From: Verrucomicrobiota bacterium
GTDB taxonomy: Bacteria; Verrucomicrobiota; Verrucomicrobiia; Limisphaerales; DSYF01
DNA length: 13,633 bases
Reading direction: 5' to 3'
Assembly: GCA_025457725.1 (NCBI GenBank)
Contig: JALOTU010000014.1
Span: 1-13,633 of the forward strand
Shown: in pieces, positions 6,920 to 12,508 of the stretch
Layout: the number at the start of each line of letters is the position of its first letter
Numbering within the stretch: position 1 is the stretch's first letter
Made by a program: the position numbers and the translations under genes
The notes under the pieces: model-generated
Database searches by the model: none
What the model saw: only the letters and a program-made list of their open reading frames with translations
Told to the model about the DNA's origin: nothing

Positions 6920-7528
6920 ATGGCTCGTTACAAAGGTCCACGCGTTCGCATTAGCCGTCGGTTCGGCACCCCCATCTTCGGTCCCAGCAAATACCTGGAA
7001 CGCCGGAACTTCCCGCCGGGTGTGCATGGCCCCAAGTTCCGTCGAAAGCACACGGAGTACGGCCTCGGCCTGATCGAGAAGCAGAAGATGCGCTATTACT
7101 ATGGGCTCATGGAGCGTCAGTTCCGTGGAGTCTATGAAAAGGCAGCGCGGCAGCGCGGTGTCACGGGTGAGCAGATGCTGCAGATTCTCGAGACACGCCT
7201 GGACAACGTGGTGTTCCAGCTGGGATTTGCCAGCACCCGTGCGGCAGCCCGGCAGATGGTTGCTCATGGACATGTGCAGGTCAACGGTCGCAAGGTGGGC
7301 ATTCCCTCGTTTGCCTTGAAAATGAACGACGTGGTGGAGGTGAAGAATTCCAACGTCTCCCGGCAGCTCGCCACCAAGAACCTGGAGATTTCCACGAGCC
7401 GTGCCGTTCCGGACTGGCTTTCCCTGAGCAAGGACGAGTTCAAGGGTGTCGTGATGCGCATTCCCACCCTGGAGGAGATCCAGCCGGTGGCAAACGAGCA
7501 GGCCATCGTCGAATTTTACTCCCGTTAA
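6920..7528 (+). CDS. rpsD: 30S ribosomal protein S4, cysteine-free type
   Basis: S4 nucleates assembly of the 30S 5' domain and lines the mRNA entry site. The 202-residue protein has the normal length. The N-terminal part (MARYKGPRVRISRRFG, then ERRNFPPGVHGP and KQKMRYYYGLMERQFR) lacks all cysteines, so the zinc finger of the other S4 class is absent. The S4 RNA-binding domain spans about residues 92-150 (RLDNVVFQLGFASTRAAARQ, then HGHVQVNGRKVGIPS). It ends IVEFYSR, as usual. It is preceded by a 36-base gap and followed by the roughly 100-base structured spacer before rpoA. In E. coli, S4 represses the alpha operon from an rpsM leader structure. No room for such a leader exists before rpsM here. 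Confidence 0.98.
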   Translation: MARYKGPRVRISRRFGTPIFGPSKYLERRNFPPGVHGPKFRRKHTEYGLGLIEKQKMRYYYGLMERQFRGVYEKAARQRGVTGEQMLQILETRLDNVVFQLGFASTRAAARQMVAHGHVQVNGRKVGIPSFALKMNDVVEVKNSNVSRQLATKNLEISTSRAVPDWLSLSKDEFKGVVMRIPTLEEIQPVANEQAIVEFYSR

Positions 7529-7534
7529 TCGTCG

Positions 7535-7548
7535 CCCCCTGGTGGGGG
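7535..7548 (+). other. GC hairpin after rpsD
   Basis: Five C bases (7535-7539) and five G bases (7544-7548) flank a TGGT loop, forming a perfect five-base-pair hairpin just after the rpsD stop codon. It is not followed by a T run, so it is unlikely to be a terminator. It may stabilise the upstream mRNA or cause pausing, or it may be chance. Confidence 0.4.
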
Positions 7549-7568
7549 TTCAACGAGGCAATTATACG

Positions 7569-7602
7569 GTCCGCAATCCGACGGGAGTGATCGACTGCGG
7601 AC
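7569..7602 (+). other. Inverted repeat in the rpoA leader
   Basis: GTCCGCA (7569-7575) and TGCGGAC (7596-7602) are perfect inverted repeats with a 20-base loop. The loop itself can form a small TCC/GGA stem (7577-7579 with 7584-7586). The structure ends 26 bases before the rpoA ATG. It could be an mRNA structure or a protein-binding palindrome in the rpsD-rpoA spacer. No known riboswitch or S4-binding fold is recognised. Confidence 0.35.
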
Positions 7603-7628
7603 AGATTACAATTGCAACATAAAAACAT

Positions 7629-8642
7629 ATGCCAGTTAGACTAGGAAGATTTGAAATGCCAAAGCGGCTGCAGAAGGATGAGCAGTCCGCGACTGAAACG
7701 TACGCCAAGTTCGTGGCCGAGCCCTTTGAAACGGGCTATGGCCATACGATCGGCAATTCCCTGCGTCGTGTGCTGCTCTCGTCTCTGGAGGGCGCCGCCA
7801 TCACTTCCTTCAAGGTGGACGGGGCCATGCATGAGTTTGCCACCATCGCAGGCGTACTTGAGGATGTGACTGACATCGTCCTCAACCTCAAGAAGATCAA
7901 GTTCAAGGCGCACAGCCGTGAAGCGCAGACATTGATGTTGAGCGTGAACAAGGAAGGCGCGGTGACGGCCTCGGATATTCAGCTCAATCAGAACCTGGAG
8001 CTCGTGAATCCTGATCAACTGATCTGCACGCTCGACAAGAAGAAGAAGTTTGAGATGGAGCTCGAGGTGAAGGTGGGGCGCGGGTTTTGCCCGGGGGATG
8101 AAAACAAGGTGAGTGGCCAGGCGATCGGGGTGATCCCGATTGACTCGCTGTTCTCGCCAGTGTCCCGGGTGCGTTACGCCGTCGAAGATGCCCGTGTCGG
8201 ACAACGTACCGATTACGATCGCCTGCTTCTGGAAGTCTGGACGGACGGACGGCTGACACCGGACGACGCCCTGACGCAGGCTTCCGCCATTCTGCAGCAT
8301 CACCTGGATGTGTTTGTGGGCTACGACAAGAACGCCATTCAGTTTGAGGAGGTCGTGGACAAGCAGGATGAGGAGAAGAAGAAGCTTCACAAGCTGCTCA
8401 GCATGAGCGTGAATGAGATCGAGCTCAGCGTGCGCGCGGCAAATTGCCTGAACAACGCCAATATCACGACCGTGGGGCAACTGGCGATGAAGAGCGAGCA
8501 GGAAATGCTCAAATACCGGAACTTTGGCAAGAAGTCCCTCAATGAAATCAAGGACAAGTTGACCAGTCTCGGATTGGGACTCGGCATGAGCTTTGATTCC
8601 GATCTCATTGAACCGGCCAAGCCGCAACAGGAAGCGGTTTAG
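7629..8642 (+). CDS. rpoA: DNA-directed RNA polymerase subunit alpha
   Basis: The alpha subunit dimerises to nucleate RNA polymerase assembly, and its C-terminal domain contacts UP elements and activators. The 337-residue protein matches the family length. Residues about 25-240 form the N-terminal assembly domain (EPFETGYGHTIGNSLRRVLL, then DVTDIVLNLKKIKFKA and DDALTQASAILQHHLDVFVG). A charged linker (KQDEEKKKLHK) leads to the C-terminal domain, residues about 257-325 (VNEIELSVRAANCLNNANIT, then KYRNFGKKSLNEIKDKL). R269 corresponds to the DNA-contacting R265 of E. coli. I chose the ATG at 7629. An in-frame ATG at 7656 has AGGA upstream (7643-7646) and is an alternative. The upstream bases are A-rich with no Shine-Dalgarno motif. 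Confidence 0.98.
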   Translation: MPVRLGRFEMPKRLQKDEQSATETYAKFVAEPFETGYGHTIGNSLRRVLLSSLEGAAITSFKVDGAMHEFATIAGVLEDVTDIVLNLKKIKFKAHSREAQTLMLSVNKEGAVTASDIQLNQNLELVNPDQLICTLDKKKKFEMELEVKVGRGFCPGDENKVSGQAIGVIPIDSLFSPVSRVRYAVEDARVGQRTDYDRLLLEVWTDGRLTPDDALTQASAILQHHLDVFVGYDKNAIQFEEVVDKQDEEKKKLHKLLSMSVNEIELSVRAANCLNNANITTVGQLAMKSEQEMLKYRNFGKKSLNEIKDKLTSLGLGLGMSFDSDLIEPAKPQQEAV

Positions 8643-8662
8643 GCCGCCAACCATCGATCGTT

Positions 8663-9166
8663 ATGCGACATCTCAAAAGAACAGCCAAACTGGGGCGCAC
8701 CTCCGAGCATCGGAACGCGATGCTGGCGAACCTGGTTTGCAGCTTGATCAAACACAAGCGCATCACCACGACCCTGGCAAAGGCCAAGGCCGCACGCCCG
8801 GTCGCCGAGAAAATGATCACACTCGGGAAAGTGGGAACGCTCCACGCGCGGCGACTGGCGGCTTCCCGTTTGCGTGCCCGCGGGCGTTCTCTGGAACAGA
8901 CCAAGGAACAGCGTAAAAAGTGGCGCCAGGATGAGGATGTGGTGAGGATTCTGTTCGAGGATCTCGCTCCGGTTTTCAAGGATCGCCGGGGAGGCTATAC
9001 TCGTATTTTGCAACTGGGCGGAGTGGAGGGACAGTTCGCCGGCCAGCGGCGCGGGGATGCAGCCAAGCGCGCCATCCTCGAGTGGGTGGAGCTTCCGGCG
9101 GGAGCCCCGGCTGCGACAGTGGAGGAGGCCAAGCCCGCAGAAGCCAAAGAGGCTGCGAAGGTTTGA
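8663..9166 (+). CDS. rplQ: 50S ribosomal protein L17 with C-terminal tail
   Basis: L17 lies on the solvent side of the large subunit near the exit tunnel. It is recognised by MRHLKRTAKLGRTSEHRNAM, LANLVCSLIKHKRITTTLAK, AEKMITLGK and DRRGGYTRILQLG. The 167-residue protein is longer than the compact 120-130-residue form. It has an inserted charged helix at about residues 71-91 (RARGRSLEQTKEQRKKWRQD) and an Ala/Glu/Lys-rich tail after residue 145 (ATVEEAKPAEAKEAAKV). It follows rpoA by 20 bases and is the last gene before the terminator. No ribosome-binding site is apparent. Confidence 0.97.
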   Translation: MRHLKRTAKLGRTSEHRNAMLANLVCSLIKHKRITTTLAKAKAARPVAEKMITLGKVGTLHARRLAASRLRARGRSLEQTKEQRKKWRQDEDVVRILFEDLAPVFKDRRGGYTRILQLGGVEGQFAGQRRGDAAKRAILEWVELPAGAPAATVEEAKPAEAKEAAKV

Positions 9167-9184
9167 GCAATTGTTGCCTTTTGA

Positions 9185-9217
9185 GCGTCCCTTGCGATTG
9201 CAAGGGACGCTTTTTTT
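9185..9217 (+). terminator. Rho-independent terminator of the ribosomal-protein operon
   Basis: GCGTCCCTTGC (9185-9195) and GCAAGGGACGC (9200-9210) form a perfect 11-base-pair stem with a GATT loop, followed by seven T bases (9211-9217). It lies 18 bases after the rplQ stop codon and is a textbook intrinsic terminator for the whole upstream cluster. The remaining 80 bases to the next gene hold no promoter that I can support. Confidence 0.95.
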
Positions 9218-9297
9218 ACGCCTTCGTGCCAAGACAGCGCCGGTTCATTTATGCTGGTCAAAGCAGGACTCCACGCTAACTTCTGAGTGAATCAACA

Positions 9298-10056
9298 ATG
9301 AAGAGCGCGCGTTTCACCTCACTTGTGCTTCTCTGCGCCTTGATATGCGGGCGGGGGGTGATGGAGGCGCAAGGGATGGCCGTCCCCGCACTGACCGGGA
9401 TGGATGCCGCACTCGCCCGGTTATTTGGAGAGTTCACAGCGTTTAGCGCGGATGCCACGGTGCAAGTCTATGATCGGGAGGAGCAGGAAATTCTCAGTGC
9501 CCCGATGAAATTCGCCATCAGCGATGGCAACATTCGGATGGACGTGGAAATGTCCAAACTGAAAAGCAAGGACCTTCCGAGCGGGGCGGCCGCCAGTCTG
9601 AAGCAGCTGGGGATGGAGACTGCGTCGACATTGATTCTTCCAGAAAAGGGCGCTTCCTACGTGATCTACCCTGGACTGGAATCCATTCTCAGGGTTCCAC
9701 TGAAACCGGAGGCACTGAAGTCGTCGGGCAAAGACCTCAGGCTTGAGCGTGAAGAAATGGGCCGGGAAACTTTGGACGGCCATCCCTGTATCAGGTACCG
9801 GGTCAACGTGTCGGGTGCATCCGGAGCAACGCAAAAGGCTCTGACCTGGAACGCCCAGGATTTGAATGGGTTTCCAGTCCAGATTCAGGTTCTGGACGGG
9901 GATCATTTGGTGATCATGAGATTTCGCAAACCGAATCTGGCGGCCCCGGTTGCGAGTCTGTTCAGTCTGCCCGGAGGCTATGCCCAATATGACAGTCAGC
10001 AGGCCCTGATGCAGGCTGTCATGATGAAAGCCGTCAGCGGGTTCCAGGGAGAATAG
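9298..10056 (+). CDS. Exported DUF4412/LolA-like protein of unknown function
   Basis: This 252-residue protein begins with a signal peptide: MKSAR, a hydrophobic stretch (FTSLVLLCALICG), and a probable cleavage near residues 24-28. The mature part reads like a LolA/DUF4412-type beta sheet: FSADATVQVYDREEQEIL, MKFAISDGNIRMDVEMSKLK, an ILPEKGASYVIYPG strand pair, and later LDGHPCIRYRVNVSG with TWNAQDLNGFPVQIQVLDG. Family resemblance is by pattern only, and the assignment to DUF4412 is likely but not proven. Such proteins are presumed periplasmic or surface-associated. The substrate is unknown. It is the first gene after the operon terminator, with a beta-CASP gene 49 bases downstream. No Shine-Dalgarno motif is clear. 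The start is chosen for the signal peptide. Confidence 0.75.
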   Translation: MKSARFTSLVLLCALICGRGVMEAQGMAVPALTGMDAALARLFGEFTAFSADATVQVYDREEQEILSAPMKFAISDGNIRMDVEMSKLKSKDLPSGAAASLKQLGMETASTLILPEKGASYVIYPGLESILRVPLKPEALKSSGKDLRLEREEMGRETLDGHPCIRYRVNVSGASGATQKALTWNAQDLNGFPVQIQVLDGDHLVIMRFRKPNLAAPVASLFSLPGGYAQYDSQQALMQAVMMKAVSGFQGE

Positions 10057-10105
10057 CCGTGTTTCCGGCTTTTCCGAGTGAGAGTCCGAGCCTTTACCTA
10101 TCGGC

Positions 10106-11482
10106 GTGCTGATCCAGAATCTAAATCCGGACACGGAGATTGGCGCCAGTGCGTGGTGGGTAGTGCTGGACGGGCACCGTCTCCTGCTCGATGCGGGCAC
10201 TCATCCCAAGCGGGAGGGGGCTGCCAGCCTCCCTCTGTATGGACTGGTAAGGGCGCAGGATCTGGACGCCATTGCCATCTCCCACTGCCACCATGACCAC
10301 GTCGGATCGCTTCCAGTTGCCTTGCAGCATTTTCCCGCGGCTCATGTGCTCATGACCGAGCTGAGCTACTTCCTGGTGGAGCGGATTCTGCATAACTCGG
10401 TAAATGTGATGAAGCGGCAGCGCGAGAACTTGGGGATTCGGGAATACCCGCTCTTCACCCATGAGCAGGTGGACGACCTTGCGCCTGTCTTTCAGGGGTT
10501 CAAATACAATCGTGAGGTGGAATGGGCCTCCTTCAGTCGCCCGCGGGACGACGCTCCGTCCCCCACACTGGAGTTCTTCGATGCGGGGCACACTTTGGGT
10601 TCGTCGGGAATCCTGGTGCGTGGATTTCGGCAGACACTGTTCTACACCGGCGACGTTTGCTTCAGGGATCAAACGGTTTTGAGAGGAGCCCGGTTTGGCG
10701 GGGTCAAAGCCGATGTGCTGATCATGGAAACAACGCGTGGAGGGCGCAGCGCGGGTCCGGATTATTCGCGCGAGACTGAGAGCGAGCGACTGGCGGCTGC
10801 GATCGAGAAAGTCCTGCACCGGGGCGGCAGCGTGTTGATTCCCTCATTTGCCCTGGGTCGTACCCAGGAGATTCTGGCCCTGCTGGCGCTGCTGATGGAT
10901 GGGGGCCGGATCAGGAAGCAGCCTGTCTATATTGGGGGTTTGGGCCGGGTGTTCACCGAGATCTACGATCTTCAGTCCCACCGGGGCAATCGCCTGCATC
11001 CGGAGCTGCAGCTCCATGACTCCTTGAATCTCGTTGTGCTTGATCCCAAAAAGGCTGGCGAAATCAAGCTGACGGGACGACATCTCTTTGTGCTGACGGC
11101 AGGCATGATGACCGAGAATACCGCTGCGCATGACATGGCCTGGCGCATGTTGGGGGACGCGCGGCACGGGGTCTTCTTTGTGGGGTATGCCGATCCCGAA
11201 ACGCCCGGGGGACGGCTGAAGAGCAGCCGGTTGGGGGAGACCTTCATGTTTAGTGGCATCTCGGGCGCTGTGGAGCGCCAGTGTGAGGTCGAGGAGTTCG
11301 ATCTCACCGCCCATGCCCAGCGGGAGGACCTTTTGGACTTCGTCGGACAGGTCGATCCGCACTCCGTCGTTCTTGGACACGGCGATGCCGCCGCCCGGGC
11401 CTGGTTCGACGGCCAGATTCGACATCGCCATCCTCGGATCAAAGTGCTTCAGCCGGGGCCGGGTGAAACGGTAGAGATCTGA
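10106..11482 (+). CDS. Metallo-beta-lactamase/beta-CASP protein, probable ribonuclease
   Basis: The 458-residue protein has a metallo-beta-lactamase fold with an inserted beta-CASP domain, the architecture of CPSF73-like and RNase J-like nucleases. Metal ligands are visible: H60, H62, D64 and H65 in SHCHHDHVGS, H162 in DAGHTLGSSG, and D183 in FYTGDVC. The beta-CASP motifs follow: the acidic residue E208 in METTRGGR, then IPSFALGRTQEILALL, TAGMMTENTA, H403 in DLTAHAQRED and H425 in VVLGHGD. This combination predicts a cytosolic zinc-dependent RNA-processing exo/endonuclease. The exact substrate is unknown. The start is a GTG, since no upstream in-frame start exists before a TGA at 10079. It differs from RNase J, which is longer and has a C-terminal domain. 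Confidence 0.88.
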   Translation: MLIQNLNPDTEIGASAWWVVLDGHRLLLDAGTHPKREGAASLPLYGLVRAQDLDAIAISHCHHDHVGSLPVALQHFPAAHVLMTELSYFLVERILHNSVNVMKRQRENLGIREYPLFTHEQVDDLAPVFQGFKYNREVEWASFSRPRDDAPSPTLEFFDAGHTLGSSGILVRGFRQTLFYTGDVCFRDQTVLRGARFGGVKADVLIMETTRGGRSAGPDYSRETESERLAAAIEKVLHRGGSVLIPSFALGRTQEILALLALLMDGGRIRKQPVYIGGLGRVFTEIYDLQSHRGNRLHPELQLHDSLNLVVLDPKKAGEIKLTGRHLFVLTAGMMTENTAAHDMAWRMLGDARHGVFFVGYADPETPGGRLKSSRLGETFMFSGISGAVERQCEVEEFDLTAHAQREDLLDFVGQVDPHSVVLGHGDAAARAWFDGQIRHRHPRIKVLQPGPGETVEI

Positions 11483-11535
11483 GGCACGACCGGTCTTGCC
11501 CGCCGTGCCGCAGATGTTAGATTTCTGCCGTGCCG

Positions 11536-12309
11536 ATGATTCAGAAGCTGCTGCTCCTTTCCCTGCCGGTTCTCTTTGTAGCCGGATGCTCGACGGTTCC
11601 GGAAACCGGCCGAAAACAATTCAACTTCCTCTCACCGGACCAGGAGATGCAAATGGGGCTGGCGAGCTTTCAGCAGATGAAAGGGGAAGTGCCCATCAGC
11701 AAGGACTCGACAGGCGCGGCAATGGTTGAGCGCGTGGGCAAACGCATCGCTGCGGTCGCACCGATGCCCAACGCGCAATGGGAGTTTGTGCTGTTCGAGA
11801 GCCAGGAAGCCAACGCCTTCTGTTTGCCCGGCGGAAAGGTCGGCGTCTACACCGGGATCCTGCCCTACACCCAGGATGAAGCAGGGCTGGCCACGGTGAT
11901 CGGACATGAAGTCGCCCATGCGGTGGCGCGGCATGGCGGCGAACGGGTCAGCCAGCAGATGGGCATTGAGGTGATTGGGGCGGTGGTCAGCACCTCGATG
12001 CAGGACTCCAAGTGGCGTTCGGCTGTGGATACCGGCTACGGGTTGGGATCGCAGGTGGGGGTGTTGTTGCCCTTCAGCCGCAAACAGGAATCCGAGGCGG
12101 ACGAGATGGGACTGCTCTACATGGCCCGCGCCGGCTACAATCCCGAGGCGGCCGTGGCGTTCTGGAAACGATTCGCCGAGCTCGACGCCCAGAGCGGCGG
12201 CACGCCGTGGTTCCTGCGCACCCATCCCATGAGCGCCGAGCGCGCCGAGAAGCTCAAGGAAATCATGCCCAAGGCGATGTGGGAATACCGGGCCAGCGGC
12301 GGGCAATAG
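11536..12309 (+). CDS. M48-family metalloprotease lipoprotein (LoiP/BepA-like)
   Basis: This is a predicted zinc metalloprotease anchored by lipid at the cell envelope. From the ATG at 11536 the 257-residue product has a lipoprotein signal (MIQKLLLLSLPVLFVAGC) with lipobox VAGC and the acylated C18. Next comes TVPETGRKQFNFLSPDQEMQ, typical of the family. The catalytic site HEVAH is at residues 124-128, and the third ligand E185 with D189 lies in QESEADEMG. GYNPEAAVAFWKRF and a THPMSAERAEKL segment near the C terminus are also family hallmarks. A GTG at 11530 would add two residues. There is no TPR domain, so it resembles LoiP (YggG) more than BepA. A role in outer-membrane protein quality control is inferred from the family. 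Confidence 0.88.
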   Translation: MIQKLLLLSLPVLFVAGCSTVPETGRKQFNFLSPDQEMQMGLASFQQMKGEVPISKDSTGAAMVERVGKRIAAVAPMPNAQWEFVLFESQEANAFCLPGGKVGVYTGILPYTQDEAGLATVIGHEVAHAVARHGGERVSQQMGIEVIGAVVSTSMQDSKWRSAVDTGYGLGSQVGVLLPFSRKQESEADEMGLLYMARAGYNPEAAVAFWKRFAELDAQSGGTPWFLRTHPMSAERAEKLKEIMPKAMWEYRASGGQ

Positions 12310-12508
12310 CCCGGGGTATACCGGTGTCTCGCCGGAGTGTGGCCCTTTGGCATGGACTAAGATGCCGGAGAATATCGTGGCCTTTGGCCGCTGAGGAGGC
12401 TTGGCCTTGTCGCTCTCCCGCTCCCAAGAAAAGTGTCTCGGAATGGCCGCGAAAGAGTGCATTTCCGGCGATCCTGACAACAGGGACTGCGGTTGAGCCC
12501 GCCTCGCA
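12310..12508. other. Convergent intergenic region with imperfect repeats
   Basis: The 199 bases between the convergent M48 and efflux genes hold no gene that I can support. A near-direct repeat appears: GTGGCCCTTTGGC around 12339-12351 and GTGGCCTTTGGCC at 12377-12389. The second copy forms a six-base-pair hairpin (12377-12391, TTT loop, one G-T pair), and GGCAT (12349-12353) pairs with ATGCC (12362-12366). None of these is followed by a T run on either strand, so no terminator is called. The function is unknown. Confidence 0.4.

Noticed and set aside
7535..7548. Terminator after rpsD
   Set aside because: The five-base-pair C/G hairpin has no following T run, and rpoA and rplQ continue in the same direction without any strong promoter.
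7641..8654. A 337-codon open frame on the minus strand mirroring rpoA
   Set aside because: It matches rpoA in extent only because the alpha-subunit codon pattern leaves the opposite frame open. It has no homology or start context.
9218..9297. Promoter for the three-gene set after the terminator
   Set aside because: TATGCT at 9250-9255 resembles a -10 box, but no -35 element lies at a suitable distance (TTCGTG is 21 bases away).
11483..11509. Hairpin GGCACG/CGTGCC between the beta-CASP and M48 genes
   Set aside because: Six base pairs with a 15-base loop and no T run. It is too weak to call a terminator or operator.
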